Source: an uncultured Ferrovum sp. (GTDB taxonomy: Bacteria; Pseudomonadota; Gammaproteobacteria; Burkholderiales; Ferrovaceae). From it: a stretch of 64,000 nucleotides of DNA. The position numbers and the translations under genes were made by a program. The notes below the pieces were generated by a model. It was not told the DNA's origin. It worked only from the letters and a program-made list of their open reading frames with translations, and did not search any database. Below, one piece after another: positions 35,935 through 45,829 of the stretch. The stretch is taken from NCBI GenBank assembly GCA_903893215.1, contig CAITLJ010000082.1, positions 1 to 64,000 of the forward strand, given 5' to 3'. The stretch's first letter is position 1. Each line of letters begins with the position of its first letter.

Positions 35935-37617
35935 TCAGAACAGTCCAACCACCTTGCCGTGCTCATCCAGGTCGATCTTCTCGGCCGACGGCACCTTGGG
36001 CAGGCCCGGCATGGTCATCACGTCGCCGCACACCAGCACGATAAATTCTGCGCCGGCACCCAGGCGCACTTCGCGGATGTTCAGCGTGTGGCCGCTCGGC
36101 GCGCCCTTGGCATTGGGGTCGGTGCTGAACGAGTATTGGGTCTTGGCGATGCACACCGGGTACCTGCCGTAACCATCGTCTTCCAGCTTCCTGATCTGGT
36201 TGCGCACCTTTGCATCGGCACTGATGTCGGCGGCACCATAAATCTTTTGTGCCACGGCACGCGCCTTGTCCAGGATCGGCAGGTCGTCTTCGTACACGAA
36301 GCTGAAATTGGACGGCTGGGTGCCGTTCTCCACCACGTCCACGACGGCTCGGGCCACATCCTCGGCGCCCTTGCCCCCTTCGGCCCAGTGACGCGCCACC
36401 AGCACCGGCACGCCATGCTTGGCCATGGCATCCTGCAGCAACTGCAGTTCGGCCGGCGTGTCAAAGGTGAAGTTGTTGATCGACACGATGCAGGGCAGGC
36501 CGTAATGGGTGCGCACATTGGCCACGTGCTTTTCCAGGTTGGCCACCCCCTTGGCCAGTGCCTCGAGGTTCTCGGTGTTCAGGCTCTTTACGTCGACGCC
36601 GCCATGGAACTTGAGTGCGCGAATGGTGGCCACAATCACCACCACATCCGGGCGCAGGCCGCTCTTGCGGCACTTGATGTCGATGAACTTCTCGGCGCCG
36701 AGGTCGGCACCGAAGCCGGCTTCGGTCACCACATAATCGGCCAGCTTCAGGCCAGCTTGCGTGGCGATGACCGAGTTGCAGCCATGCGCGATATTGGCGA
36801 AGGGGCCGCCGTGGATGATGGCCGGGTTGTTTTCCAGCGTCTGCACCAGATTGGGGGCCAGCGCGTCCTTCAGCAGCACGGCCATCGCGCCGTGCGCCTT
36901 CAGGTCGCGTGCGGTGACTGCCTTCTGGTCCTTGGTGTAACCCACCACGATATTGCCCAGGCGTTCCTTGAGGTCGGCAATCGAGGTGGCCAGGCAGAAG
37001 ATCGCCATCACCTCGGACGCCACCACGATGTCGAAGCCGTCCTCGCGCGGGTAGCCGTTGCCGGGGCCGCCCAGGGAGTTGACGATGTCGCGCAGCGCGC
37101 GGTCGTTCATGTCGACCACGCGCTTCCAGGTGATCCGGCGCACATCGATGTTCAGTTCGTTGCCGTGGTGGATATGGTTGTCCAGCATGGCGGCCAGCAG
37201 GTTGTTGGCCAGCGCGATGGCGGAGAAATCGCCTGTGAAGTGCAGGTTGATGTCTTCCATCGGCACCACCTGGGCGTAACCGCCGCCAGCGGCTCCGCCC
37301 TTCACGCCAAAGACCGGTCCCAGCGAGGGCTCACGCAGGCAGATCACGGTCTTCTTACCGATCCGGTTGAGCGCATCCCCCAGTCCAACCGTGGTGGTGG
37401 TCTTGCCTTCGCCGGCCGGTGTGGGACTGATGGCGGTGACCAGCACCAGCTTGCCGTTCGGGCGGTCCTTCAGCGTGTCCAGGAACGGCAGCGAAATCTT
37501 CGCCTTGAAGTGACCGTAGGGCTCGAGGTGTTCATCGGCAATGCCCAGCTTGTCACGCGCGATCTGGGTGACGCGCTGCAGGGTGGCTTGTTGTGCAATT
37601 TCGATATCGGATGCCAT
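35935..37617 (-). CDS. ftfL: Formate-tetrahydrofolate ligase FtfL
   Basis: A 560-residue ATP-dependent ligase that makes 10-formyl-H4F. The nucleotide loop is [10 protein letters not shown] (residues 66-75). The signature blocks [20 protein letters not shown] and [20 protein letters not shown] are present. In methylotrophs it is the entry of formate into assimilation. FchA and MtdA, encoded 6-8 kb away on the other strand, carry the next two steps. GAGGAG precedes the ATG. gck lies 76 bases upstream in the same direction. Confidence 0.97.
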   Translation of the reverse strand: MASDIEIAQQATLQRVTQIARDKLGIADEHLEPYGHFKAKISLPFLDTLKDRPNGKLVLVTAISPTPAGEGKTTTTVGLGDALNRIGKKTVICLREPSLGPVFGVKGGAAGGGYAQVVPMEDINLHFTGDFSAIALANNLLAAMLDNHIHHGNELNIDVRRITWKRVVDMNDRALRDIVNSLGGPGNGYPREDGFDIVVASEVMAIFCLATSIADLKERLGNIVVGYTKDQKAVTARDLKAHGAMAVLLKDALAPNLVQTLENNPAIIHGGPFANIAHGCNSVIATQAGLKLADYVVTEAGFGADLGAEKFIDIKCRKSGLRPDVVVIVATIRALKFHGGVDVKSLNTENLEALAKGVANLEKHVANVRTHYGLPCIVSINNFTFDTPAELQLLQDAMAKHGVPVLVARHWAEGGKGAEDVARAVVDVVENGTQPSNFSFVYEDDLPILDKARAVAQKIYGAADISADAKVRNQIRKLEDDGYGRYPVCIAKTQYSFSTDPNAKGAPSGHTLNIREVRLGAGAEFIVLVCGDVMTMPGLPKVPSAEKIDLDEHGKVVGLF

Positions 37618-37693
37618 TGGGTGGGTTTCTCCTCTTTGGGCAATGCGCTAAAGGTGCGGGTTGAGAGCGGGCGGGGGGAATATTACGTTGTTA

Positions 37694-38965
37694 TTAGCGG
37701 ATCAGGATGGCTCGGAAATCGTTGACGTTGGTGAGGGTGGGGCCGGTGATCACCAGATCGCCCAGCGCCTGAAAGAAGCTGTAGCCGTCGTTGTTGGCCA
37801 GCAGTGCCTTGGCGCTGACGCCAAGCGCTGCGGCGCGCTCCAGTGAATCGGGAGTCAGGATGGCACCCGCGTTGTCTTCTGTGCCGTCGATGCCGTCGGT
37901 ATCGCCGGCAATGGCGCTGATGTTGGCGTGACCATCGAGGGCGACTGCCAGCGCCAGCAGGAACTCGGCATTGCGGCCTCCGCGACCCTTGCCGCGCACC
38001 GTGACGGTGGTCTCGCCACCCGACAGCAGCACGCAGGGCGGGCGCGCCGGCTTGCCATGGCGGGCGGCATGACGCGCAATGCCGGCATGTACCAGGGCCA
38101 CCTCGCGTGATTCGCCTTCCAGACTGTCGCCAAGGATCAACGGAATCACGCCAGCTGTGCGCGCCACCACGGCCGCGGCTTCCAGCGAGGCATTCGGGGT
38201 GGCAATCATGCGCACTTCGGCGCGCTCGAAGCAGGCATCCCCCGGCTTGGGGGTCTCGTCATGACCCGACTGCAAGTGCGCGAGCACGCTGGCGGGGGCG
38301 TCAATCCTGTACTTGGCCAGGATGGCCAGGGCGTCGGCACAGGTGGTGGGGTCGCCTACCGTGGGGCCGGAGGCGATCACCGAGGGATCGTCGCCCGGCA
38401 CATCCGAGATCAGCAGGGTGATCACCTGCGCTGGCGCACAGGCCTTTGCCAGCCGGCCACCCTTGATCGCCGACAGGTGTTTGCGCACGCAGTTCATCTC
38501 GGTGATGGTGGCCCCCGAACGCAGCAATGCCTTGTTCACCAGTTGCTTGTCTTCAAGGCTGATGCCGGCAGCGGGCAAGGCCAACAGCGCCGAGCCACCG
38601 CCCGAGATCAGGCACAGCACCAGATCGTCTTCGGTAAGACCCGACGTGAGCGCCAGGATACGAGCCGCAGCATCGCGGCCGGCAGCATCCGGCACCGGGT
38701 GGGCGGCTTCTACCACTTCAATCCGCTCGGTTGGCGCGCCATGGCCGTAGCGGGTGACCACCAGGCCGCTCAGCGGGCCTGGCCAATGTTGTTCCACTGC
38801 GCGAGCCATTGCCCCGCCGGCCTTGCCGGCGCCGAGCACCACGGTGCGGCCTTTTGGCGGGGGCGGCAGGAAGTCCGGCAAGCAGGTATCCGGCGCGGCG
38901 GCGGCGATGGCTGCGTCGAACATACGGCGGAGCAGGTCGGCGTCTTGTTGGGCTTGTGTTGGCAT
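37694..38965 (-). CDS. gck: Glycerate 2-kinase, serine-cycle type (GckA/TtuD family)
   Basis: A 423-residue MOFRL-family kinase. It has GAGKAGGAMARAVEQHW, the GGGSALL block (CLISGGGSALLALP), LLISDVPGDDPSVIASGPT and GGRNAEFLLALAVAL. It phosphorylates D-glycerate to 2-phosphoglycerate, the serine-cycle step after HprA. The start at 38965 fits the family. The upstream in-frame sequence is low complexity. It is probably transcribed with ftfL and diverges from glyA across 313 bases. Confidence 0.93.
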   Translation of the reverse strand: MPTQAQQDADLLRRMFDAAIAAAAPDTCLPDFLPPPPKGRTVVLGAGKAGGAMARAVEQHWPGPLSGLVVTRYGHGAPTERIEVVEAAHPVPDAAGRDAAARILALTSGLTEDDLVLCLISGGGSALLALPAAGISLEDKQLVNKALLRSGATITEMNCVRKHLSAIKGGRLAKACAPAQVITLLISDVPGDDPSVIASGPTVGDPTTCADALAILAKYRIDAPASVLAHLQSGHDETPKPGDACFERAEVRMIATPNASLEAAAVVARTAGVIPLILGDSLEGESREVALVHAGIARHAARHGKPARPPCVLLSGGETTVTVRGKGRGGRNAEFLLALAVALDGHANISAIAGDTDGIDGTEDNAGAILTPDSLERAAALGVSAKALLANNDGYSFFQALGDLVITGPTLTNVNDFRAILIR

Positions 38966-39278
38966 GGGTTCGGGGTCGGCTGTGATGGGCGGGAAAAAGG
39001 TTGCAGTGCGCCCGCGCGGGGGTGGTGGCGCGGGGCGCGTTGCAGTGTGACGGACCGGGCTGTCCTTGGGTGCGGTGCAGCATCCGTCACGCACTGTGCA
39101 ATCGTCTGGCGAGATTACAGCCACGCGGCTTTTGCGCCAATGCACATGGACTGATCATCTCCATAACTAAGTCTTAGAATAGGGGTTCGCGATGCCTAGA
39201 TAATCGGTCTCAAGAAAGCGCTGATGTCCCGCTGCGGATCATCAAGCCTCACTCGTTTATGAATTGGAGGAAGTCCCC
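38966..39278. promoter_or_regulatory. Divergent gck/glyA control region
   Basis: This 313-base gap separates the two halves of the serine-cycle cluster. It contains a perfect 11-bp palindrome, CTAAG-T-CTTAG (39167-39177), in an AT-rich patch about 100 bases before glyA. That is a reasonable half of a LysR-type site (TAAGTCTTA). In known serine-cycle bacteria a LysR regulator (QscR) acts on such clusters, but no regulator gene is in the window. GGAGGAAG at 39266-39273 is the glyA ribosome site. Confidence 0.5.
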
Positions 39279-40526
39279 GTGTTTGATTCGAAAGCCACCA
39301 TCGCCAGCATCGACCCCGCACTGTGGGGCTGCATGCAGGACGAACGTCGCCGCCAGGAAGATCACGTCGAGCTGATTGCTTCGGAAAACTACACCAGCCC
39401 GGCCGTGATGGCAGCGCAGGGCTCGGTGCTGACCAACAAGTATGCCGAGGGTTATCCCGGCAAGCGTTACTACGGCGGTTGCGAGTTTGTGGACGTGGCC
39501 GAGCAGCTGGCAATTGATCGTATCAAGGCCCTGTTCGGTGCCGAATACGCCAACGTGCAGCCGCACTCCGGTTCGCAGGCCAACGCCGCCGTTTACGGCG
39601 CCTTCTTGCAACCCGGTGACACTATCCTGGGCATGTCGCTGGCCCACGGCGGTCACCTGACCCATGGTTCCAGCGTGAACTTCAGCGGCAAGACCTATAA
39701 GGGCGTGGCCTACGGTCTGCACCCGGATACCGAGCAGATCGATTACGACGAAGTCGAGCGCCTGGCCCACGAGCACAAGCCGAAAATGATCGTGGCGGGT
39801 GCTTCGGCTTACTCGCTGGAAATCGACTGGCAGCGTTTCCGCAATATCGCGGATGCCGTTGGTGCCTACTTTTTGGTCGACATGGCGCACTACTCCGGCC
39901 TGATTGCAGCGGGTGAGTACCCGAGTCCGGTAGGCATTGCCCACTTTGTCACTTCTACCACCCACAAGACCCTGCGCGGTCCGCGCGGCGGCATCATCCT
40001 GTCGAGCGCCGAATTCGAAAAGCCGCTCAACAGCATGATCTTTCCCGGCATCCAGGGTGGACCGCTGATGCATGTGATCGCTGCCAAGGCGGTGGCGTTC
40101 CTCGAGGCATCCAAGCCTGAATTCAAGGTGTACCAGCAGCAGGTCAAGGCCAACGCTGTCGCCATGGCCACCACCCTGACCGAACGCGGACTGCGCATCG
40201 TGTCCGGTGGCACCAAGAGCCACATGTTCCTGGTTGACCTGCGCGCCAAAGCCATCACCGGCAAGGCGGCGGAAGCCGTACTGGGCAGTGCGCACATGAC
40301 CTGCAACAAGAACGCGATTCCGAACGATCCCGAAAAACCTTTCGTGACCAGCGGCATCCGCATTGGTACCCCCGCCATGACCACCCGTGGCTTTGGTATC
40401 ACTGAGGCCCGGCAGATCGCAAACCTGATTGCCGACGTGCTAGAACATCATCAGGATGAAGCGGTGATCAGCCGCATCGCCGGCGAAGTGACGGCCTTGT
40501 GCCATCGCTTCCCGGTTTACGGCTGA
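39279..40526 (+). CDS. glyA: Serine hydroxymethyltransferase GlyA
   Basis: A 415-residue PLP enzyme. The PLP lysine is about residue 230 in [14 protein letters not shown]. Also present are [20 protein letters not shown] and YYGGCEFVD. It joins methylene-H4F and glycine to serine, the first carbon-fixing step of the serine cycle. GTG 39279 is chosen as start because GGAGGAAG lies 6-13 bases upstream. It heads the long plus-strand run of serine-cycle genes. Confidence 0.96.
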   Translation: MFDSKATIASIDPALWGCMQDERRRQEDHVELIASENYTSPAVMAAQGSVLTNKYAEGYPGKRYYGGCEFVDVAEQLAIDRIKALFGAEYANVQPHSGSQANAAVYGAFLQPGDTILGMSLAHGGHLTHGSSVNFSGKTYKGVAYGLHPDTEQIDYDEVERLAHEHKPKMIVAGASAYSLEIDWQRFRNIADAVGAYFLVDMAHYSGLIAAGEYPSPVGIAHFVTSTTHKTLRGPRGGIILSSAEFEKPLNSMIFPGIQGGPLMHVIAAKAVAFLEASKPEFKVYQQQVKANAVAMATTLTERGLRIVSGGTKSHMFLVDLRAKAITGKAAEAVLGSAHMTCNKNAIPNDPEKPFVTSGIRIGTPAMTTRGFGITEARQIANLIADVLEHHQDEAVISRIAGEVTALCHRFPVYG

Positions 40527-40550
40527 TCGCTTGATCCCACTGCGCAGGGA

Positions 40551-40572
40551 CAAGGGGCTGACCAGCCCCTTG
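40551..40572 (+). ncRNA. Stem-loop in the glyA-sgaA spacer
   Basis: CAAGGGGCT-GACC-AGCCCCTTG forms a perfect 9-bp stem 25 bases after glyA. No T-run follows, so it is more likely an mRNA-stability or processing element, or a leaky attenuator, than a full terminator. Confidence 0.5.
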
Positions 40573-40669
40573 CATCCACCAAGTCCATCCCGGGAGATCC
40601 CCCGGTCCGGCTGCGCATCGCTTCGTCCAAGCCCATATACCTATAACGAGATTCTGAGGAGTACTCACC

Positions 40670-41851
40670 ATGGCTGGTCGTAATTTTCTGTTTGTCCCGG
40701 GTCCCACCAACGTGCCTGACCGTGTGCTGCGCGCAATGGTGGTGCCACAGGAGGACCATCGTTCGCCCAAATTCGGCGAGCTGGGTCTTGCCTGCATCAA
40801 CGGCCTGAAGAAGATCTTCAAGACCGAGGCCGGTACGCCCTTCATCTTCCCCGCATCCGGCACCGGTTGCTGGGAAGCGGCGCTGGCGAACTGCCTGAAC
40901 CCCGGCGACAAGGTGCTGATCGCGCGCTTCGGCCAGTTCAGCCACTTGTGGGCCGACATGGCTGCCCGCCTGGGCTTCCAGGTGGAAATCCTCGAAACCC
41001 CCTGGGGTGAAGGTGCCCCGATCGAGCGCTACCGCGCCGCGCTGGCCGCCGATACCACGCACAGCATCAAGGCGGTGCTGGCGACGCAGAACGAGACCGC
41101 CACGGGGGTGAACAGCAATATTCCGGCCCTGCGCGCCGCCATCGACAGCGTGAAGCATCCGGCCCTGCTGATGGTCGATTCGGTGTCGGCGCTGGCTTCG
41201 GTGGATTTCCGCATGGACGAGTGGGGCGTGGACGTGTGCGTGAGCGGCTCGCAGAAGGGCCTGATGATGCCCGCAGGCCTCGGCATCACCTGCGTCAGTG
41301 CCAAGGCGCTGGAACTGGCCAAGACGTCGACCAGCCCGCGCTGCTACTTCGACTACGGTGACATGGTGCGCAACAATGCCACCGGGTACTTCCCCTACAC
41401 GCCCTCCATTCCGTTGCTGTACGGCCTGAAGGAAGCCATCGCCATGCTGCTCGAGGAAGGGCTGGAAAACGTGTTCGCCCGCCATGCCTACCTGGCGGCC
41501 GGCGTGCGCGCTGCCGTGCTGGAAGGCTGGGGCCTGAAGTTGTGCGCCACCGAGCCCCAGTGGTACTCCGACACGGTGTCGGCCATCATGGTCCCGGAAG
41601 GTTTTGATGCCGCCAAGGTGATCGCGCGCGCTTACAGCCAGTACAACACCTCGCTGGGCGCCGGTCTTAGCAAGGTGGCCGGTAAGGTGTTCCGCATCGG
41701 CCACCTGGGCGACAGCAACGTCGTGATGTGCCTGGCCGCCGTGGCTGCTGCCGAAATCGCCATGATCGACGTCGGTATTCCGGTCACGCCGGGTAGCGGT
41801 GTGGCCGCCGCCAGCACCTACTACCGCACCCACAGCCCCGAGGCCGCCTGA
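40670..41851 (+). CDS. sgaA: Serine-glyoxylate aminotransferase SgaA
   Basis: A 393-residue class-V PLP aminotransferase. It begins AGRNFLFVPGPTNVPDRVLR, and the PLP lysine is K196 in SGSQKGLMMPAGLG. It converts serine plus glyoxylate to hydroxypyruvate plus glycine, so it links the two halves of the cycle. It starts the core order sga-hprA-mtdA-fchA. The hprA start lies one base past its stop. Confidence 0.96.
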   Translation: MAGRNFLFVPGPTNVPDRVLRAMVVPQEDHRSPKFGELGLACINGLKKIFKTEAGTPFIFPASGTGCWEAALANCLNPGDKVLIARFGQFSHLWADMAARLGFQVEILETPWGEGAPIERYRAALAADTTHSIKAVLATQNETATGVNSNIPALRAAIDSVKHPALLMVDSVSALASVDFRMDEWGVDVCVSGSQKGLMMPAGLGITCVSAKALELAKTSTSPRCYFDYGDMVRNNATGYFPYTPSIPLLYGLKEAIAMLLEEGLENVFARHAYLAAGVRAAVLEGWGLKLCATEPQWYSDTVSAIMVPEGFDAAKVIARAYSQYNTSLGAGLSKVAGKVFRIGHLGDSNVVMCLAAVAAAEIAMIDVGIPVTPGSGVAAASTYYRTHSPEAA

Positions 41852-41852
41852 G

Positions 41853-42806
41853 ATGAGTCATCGTGTGGTTTTCCTGGACCGGGCCTCGCTGAAGGCCACG
41901 GTGCGCAAGCCCTCGGTTGCGGCGGAATACGTCGAGCACGAGAAGACGGTGGGACTTGAGGACACCCTGGCCAAGTTGAAGGGGGCCACGGTGGCGATCA
42001 CCAATAAGGTGCCGTTGCGCGGCGAGCTGTTGGCGCAGTTGCCCGACCTGAAGATGATCGCGGTGGCCGCCACCGGCTACGACGTGATCGACGTGCCGTA
42101 CTGCAAGGAACATGGCATTGCAGTGGCCAACATCCGCAATTACGCCGTGCATACCGTGCCGGAGCACACCTTTGCGCTGATGCTGGCCCTGCGCCGCAAC
42201 ATCCTTGCCTATCGCGAGGATGTCGAAGCCGGGGTGTGGCAGAAGTCCGACCAGTTCTGCTTCTTCACCCACCCGATCGGCGACCTGCATGGTGCCACGC
42301 TCGGGATCATCGGCGAAGGCGCGCTGGGGCAGGGCACCGCCACGATTGCGCGTGCCTTCGGCATGAAGGTGCTGTTTGCCGACCATGCCCCGCCGAAGGC
42401 ACCGGGCGTGGAGTTCACGCCGATGGACGAGGTGCTGGCGCAAGCCGACGTGATCTCGCTGCATTGTCCGCTGACACCGTCCACACGCAACGTGATCGGC
42501 ATCGAGCAATTGCGCAAAATGAAGCGCACCGCTCTGCTGATCAACACCGCGCGTGGTGGGCTGGTCGATGAGGCGGCGCTGATCCAGGCGCTCGACGAAG
42601 GCCTGATTGCCGGTGCAGGTTTTGATGTGCTGACGGTGGAGCCGCCGCGTGATGGTCATCCGCTGCTGGACGTGCGCCGTCCCAACTTCATACTGACGCC
42701 CCACGTGGCGTGGGCGTCGGACGGTGCCATGCAGTTCCTGGCGGATCAGCTGATCGACAATGTCGAGCTGTGGGCCAAGGGCACGCCGCAGCACCTGGTG
42801 ACCTGA
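41853..42806 (+). CDS. hprA: Hydroxypyruvate reductase HprA (glycerate dehydrogenase)
   Basis: A 317-residue D-2-hydroxyacid dehydrogenase. It has AATGYDVIDVPYCKEHGIAV, the cofactor loop LGIIGEGALGQGTATIARAF, INTARGGLVDEAALI and catalytic His284 in PHVAWAS. The cofactor loop has Glu in place of the third Gly-region hydrophobic residue, as in serine-cycle HprA. It reduces hydroxypyruvate to glycerate for Gck. It sits one base downstream of sgaA. Confidence 0.94.
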   Translation: MSHRVVFLDRASLKATVRKPSVAAEYVEHEKTVGLEDTLAKLKGATVAITNKVPLRGELLAQLPDLKMIAVAATGYDVIDVPYCKEHGIAVANIRNYAVHTVPEHTFALMLALRRNILAYREDVEAGVWQKSDQFCFFTHPIGDLHGATLGIIGEGALGQGTATIARAFGMKVLFADHAPPKAPGVEFTPMDEVLAQADVISLHCPLTPSTRNVIGIEQLRKMKRTALLINTARGGLVDEAALIQALDEGLIAGAGFDVLTVEPPRDGHPLLDVRRPNFILTPHVAWASDGAMQFLADQLIDNVELWAKGTPQHLVT

Positions 42807-42825
42807 ACCAAATACGGGGACGTAC

Positions 42826-43686
42826 ATGAAGAAGTTGTTGTTTCAACTCGACACGGATGCCACGCCGTCCGTGTTCGACAACGTGGTGTGCTACGACGGT
42901 GGTGCGGATCACATCACGGCCATCGGCGGTGTCACGCCGGACAACGTGGGTGCAATGGTCGACGGAGCCATCTTCACCCGTGCACCGAAGGACAAGAAGA
43001 GCACCGCCCTGTTCCTGGGGGGTAGCAGCATGGCCGACGGTGAAACCCTGCTCAAGGCGGTGAAGAAAAAATTCTTTGCCAACTTCCGGGTGTCGGTGAT
43101 GCTCGACAGCAATGGGGCCAACACCACGGCTGCGGCCTGCGTGGCCTGGCTGGGCCATGGCCGCTTGCTGGCTGGCAAGAAGGCCGTGATCCTGGCTGGT
43201 ACCGGTCCGGTCGGCTCCCGCGCTGCCGTGATGCTGGCGCGTGAAGGGGTGGAGGTGACCATCACGTCGCGCAAGGAAGAGCAGGCCCTGAAGACGGTCC
43301 ATGCCATCCGTGAGCGTTTCGGCATCGAGATCAAAGGGGTGGCCGCGCCCGATGGCGCCAGCCGAAGGGCAGCGATCGAGGGGGCGCATATCGTGGTTGC
43401 TACCGGCGCCGGCGGTATCGAACTGCTCGGTGAGGATGACTGGAAGAACAGTCCCACCCTCGAACTGATTGCCGATGCCAACGCCACGCCGCCGCTTGGC
43501 ATCACGGGTGTTGACATGATGGACAAGGGCCGCGAGCGCCACGGCAAGATCACGTTCGGTGCGATCGGTTTTGGTGCCCTGAAGATTGCCCTGCAGCGTG
43601 CCTGTGTGGCCAAGCTGTTCGATACCAACGACCTGGTGCTGGACGCCGAGGAAATTTACGCCATCGCCAAGACGATGGTGGGTTGA
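42826..43686 (+). CDS. mtdA: Methylene-H4F/H4MPT dehydrogenase MtdA
   Basis: A 286-residue NADP-dependent dehydrogenase. MKKLLFQLDTDATPSVFDNV is the classic start, and the cofactor loop VILAGTGPVGSRAA lies near residues 121-134. It interconverts methylene- and methenyl-tetrahydrofolate (or the methanopterin forms). With FchA and FtfL it forms the formate-to-methylene-H4F route. The spacing is 19 bases to hprA and 9 to fchA. This gene is almost limited to methylotrophs and is the strongest lifestyle marker here. Confidence 0.97.
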   Translation: MKKLLFQLDTDATPSVFDNVVCYDGGADHITAIGGVTPDNVGAMVDGAIFTRAPKDKKSTALFLGGSSMADGETLLKAVKKKFFANFRVSVMLDSNGANTTAAACVAWLGHGRLLAGKKAVILAGTGPVGSRAAVMLAREGVEVTITSRKEEQALKTVHAIRERFGIEIKGVAAPDGASRRAAIEGAHIVVATGAGGIELLGEDDWKNSPTLELIADANATPPLGITGVDMMDKGRERHGKITFGAIGFGALKIALQRACVAKLFDTNDLVLDAEEIYAIAKTMVG

Positions 43687-43695
43687 GGAGCGTTG

Positions 43696-44325
43696 ATGAG
43701 TACCCTGCAGCAGCCGTTACAGCAATTCCTTGATGAACTGGCGAGCAGTGCGCCGACCCCGGGAGGGGGCGGTGCGGCAGCGGTGATCGGGGCCACTGGC
43801 GCCGCCCTGCTGTCGATGGTCGCCAACCTGACCATCGGAAAGAAGGGGCTGGAAGAGGTGGATGCCGAGATGCGCGGCATCCTGGTGCAATCGGAACAAC
43901 TGCGTGCCCGGTTGTCGGCCATGGTGGCCGACGATGTGGCGGCTTTCGACAGCCTGATGGCCTCGTACAAGCTGCCGAAAGACACTGACGACCAGAAGGC
44001 TGCGCGCTCGGCGCAGATTCAGGCGGCGTTGCGTGCAGCTACCGAGGCACCGATGGCCTGTGCCCGTGCCGCGGCCGCCGTGGTGCAACTGTCGCGTCGT
44101 ACCGCAGAGATCGGCAACAAGAACGTGATCAGCGATGCTGGCGTCGGCGTGCTGGCGGCCCAGGCCGCCTTGCGCAGCGCCGCGCTCAACGTTTACATCA
44201 ATGCCCCGTCGCTGAAGGATCAGGACTTCGCTCGGGGAATCGTGCAGGAACTCGAAGCGCTGCTTGCCGAGAGCGCGGTGGCGTCGGAAGACATCTATTC
44301 CCTGGTCAAGGCCCGACTGGCGTGA
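43696..44325 (+). CDS. fchA: Methenyltetrahydrofolate cyclohydrolase FchA
   Basis: A 209-residue protein of the FTCD cyclodeaminase fold. It has FLDELASSAPTPGGGGAAAV near the start and RTAEIGNKNVISDAGVGVLA later. It hydrolyses methenyl-H4F to 10-formyl-H4F, or runs in reverse for assimilation. ATG 43696 follows GAGGAG with good spacing. It is the last gene before the tandem hairpin array. Confidence 0.95.
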   Translation: MSTLQQPLQQFLDELASSAPTPGGGGAAAVIGATGAALLSMVANLTIGKKGLEEVDAEMRGILVQSEQLRARLSAMVADDVAAFDSLMASYKLPKDTDDQKAARSAQIQAALRAATEAPMACARAAAAVVQLSRRTAEIGNKNVISDAGVGVLAAQAALRSAALNVYINAPSLKDQDFARGIVQELEALLAESAVASEDIYSLVKARLA

Positions 44326-44634
44326 GGCGCAGACTGGTGCCGGTGAATGAATGCCAGTCCTTGCGCCGGTGAATCAATACCCGGCCTTGCGCCGGTAGAA
44401 AAATACCCGGCCTTGCGCCGGTAAAAAAATACCCGGCTCCACGCCGGTAAAAAAATACAGAGCAGCCGCAGGCCATTTTTGGCCCGCAGGGGAAGGCTTT
44501 GCCCGAAATTCGTGCGCCTCAGGTGTCACGCGGGCTTCTCCAGAAGGCGCCACCAACCGATCCGGATCACGTGCGGAGCACGGGTCCACCATCTTTACCG
44601 TCGCTTGACGGGTCTTTTTGAGGAGGAAGCACAG
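44326..44634 (+). other. Spacer between fchA and mtkA
   Basis: The 309-base gap divides the run of serine-cycle genes. Its first half is filled by the 26-bp tandem hairpin repeats. The second half has no recognisable gene and ends in the strong ribosome site GAGGAGGAAG before mtkA. A separate mtkA promoter could lie here but was not assigned. Confidence 0.6.
44354..44457 (+). repeat. Tandem 26-bp hairpin repeats, four full units
   Basis: Four consecutive 26-base units (44354, 44380, 44406 and 44432) are preceded by a decayed fifth (about 44331-44353). The consensus unit is CCCGGCCTTGCGCCGG followed by TAAAAAAATA. Units 2-4 each form a 5-bp stem, CCGGC/GCCGG. The loop is CTTGC in two and TCCAC in the last, so the stem is kept while the loop drifts. 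The A-rich tail is on the transcribed strand, so these are not ordinary terminators. Confidence 0.9.
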
Positions 44635-45801
44635 ATGGATATTCATGAGTATCAGGCGAAGTCCCTGCTCGCCGGTTTCGGCGTGGTGGTACCCGCTGGT
44701 GGCGTGGCTTACAGCCCGGACCAGGCGGTGTACGTGGCCACCGAACTGGGTGGCTCCCATTGGGCCGTAAAGGCGCAGATTCACTCCGGTGGGCGTGGCA
44801 AGGCCGGTGGCGTGCGACTGTGCCGTACCTATCGGGATGTGGCCGAGGCCGCCCAAGGCCTGCTGGGCGCCCGGTTGGTGACCAACCAGACCGGTCCTGA
44901 GGGCAAGGTAGTGCATCGTTTGTACGTGGAGCGTGCCACTGCGTTCGAGCGCGAGATCTATCTGGGCTTTGTGCTTGATCGCAAGATCGAACGCATTCGC
45001 GTGATCGCCTCCGCCGAGGGGGGCATGGAAATCGAGGAAATTGCCCACAACAAGCCGGAGTCGATCATGCAGATCGAGGTGGAACCGGCAGTCGGCCTGC
45101 AACCCTTTCAGGCGCGCGAACTGGCTTTCGGTCTGGGGCTCAACCTGAAGCAGGTGTCGCAGGCGGTCACGATCATCCTGGGCTGCTACCGGGCGTTCCG
45201 TGACCTCGACGCGACCATGGTGGAAATCAACCCGCTGGTGGTCACCAAGGAAGATCAGGTGATCGCACTGGATGCCAAGATGTCGTTCGACGACAACGCT
45301 TTGTTCCGCCGGCCGCAGGTATCCGAAATGCGCGACCCGGCCGAGGAAGACCCGCGCGAGGCGCAGGCTGCCGAACATGGCCTGAACTACGTGGGGCTGG
45401 CTGGCGACATCGGTTGCATCATCAATGGCGCGGGTCTGGCGATGGCCACCATGGACACCATCAAGTATTGCGGTGGCGAACCGGCCAATTTTCTGGACGT
45501 GGGCGGTGGCGCGTCACCCGAGCGTGTCGGTGCCGCCTTCCGCCTGGTGCTTTCGGACCGCAACGTGAAGTGCATCCTGGTCAACATCTTTGCCGGCATC
45601 AACCGCTGCGACTGGGTGGCGCAGGGCGTCGTGCAGGCGGCTGCCGACCTGAAGGTGCCGCTGGTGGTGCGCCTGGCCGGCACCAATGTGGAAGAGGGCC
45701 AAAAGATCATCCGCGAATGCGGGCTGCCGATCCACACCGCGGATTCCCTGATGGAGGCCTCGCAACTGGCCGTCCGTCTTGCGGCCGGCGCGGTCGCCTG
45801 A
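44635..45801 (+). CDS. mtkA: Malate-CoA ligase (malate thiokinase) beta subunit MtkA
   Basis: A 388-residue ATP-grasp subunit similar to SucC. It starts [17 protein letters not shown] and shows [33 protein letters not shown] and [17 protein letters not shown]. With MtkB it makes malyl-CoA from malate, CoA and ATP. It is assigned as MtkA rather than succinyl-CoA synthetase because of its place in the order mtkA-mtkB-ppc-mclA after fchA. The strong ribosome site is GAGGAGGAAG. Confidence 0.94.
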   Translation: MDIHEYQAKSLLAGFGVVVPAGGVAYSPDQAVYVATELGGSHWAVKAQIHSGGRGKAGGVRLCRTYRDVAEAAQGLLGARLVTNQTGPEGKVVHRLYVERATAFEREIYLGFVLDRKIERIRVIASAEGGMEIEEIAHNKPESIMQIEVEPAVGLQPFQARELAFGLGLNLKQVSQAVTIILGCYRAFRDLDATMVEINPLVVTKEDQVIALDAKMSFDDNALFRRPQVSEMRDPAEEDPREAQAAEHGLNYVGLAGDIGCIINGAGLAMATMDTIKYCGGEPANFLDVGGGASPERVGAAFRLVLSDRNVKCILVNIFAGINRCDWVAQGVVQAAADLKVPLVVRLAGTNVEEGQKIIRECGLPIHTADSLMEASQLAVRLAAGAVA

Positions 45802-45829
45802 TCCCTTTTCTGCCTTCGAGGACACATCC

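Noticed and set aside
35839-37725. A 628-codon open frame on the plus strand opposite ftfL
   Set aside because: It is rich in His, Gln, Arg and Val with no domain pattern, and lies exactly antisense to a perfect FtfL. Long antisense frames are expected in GC-rich coding DNA.
44354-44457. CRISPR array
   Set aside because: The 26-bp units are directly adjacent with no unique spacers, and no cas genes are near. It is a simple tandem array of hairpins.
44374-45378. Minus-strand 334-codon frame reading through the hairpin repeats
   Set aside because: It is antisense to MtkA, and its repeated C-terminal pattern comes only from the tandem repeat.
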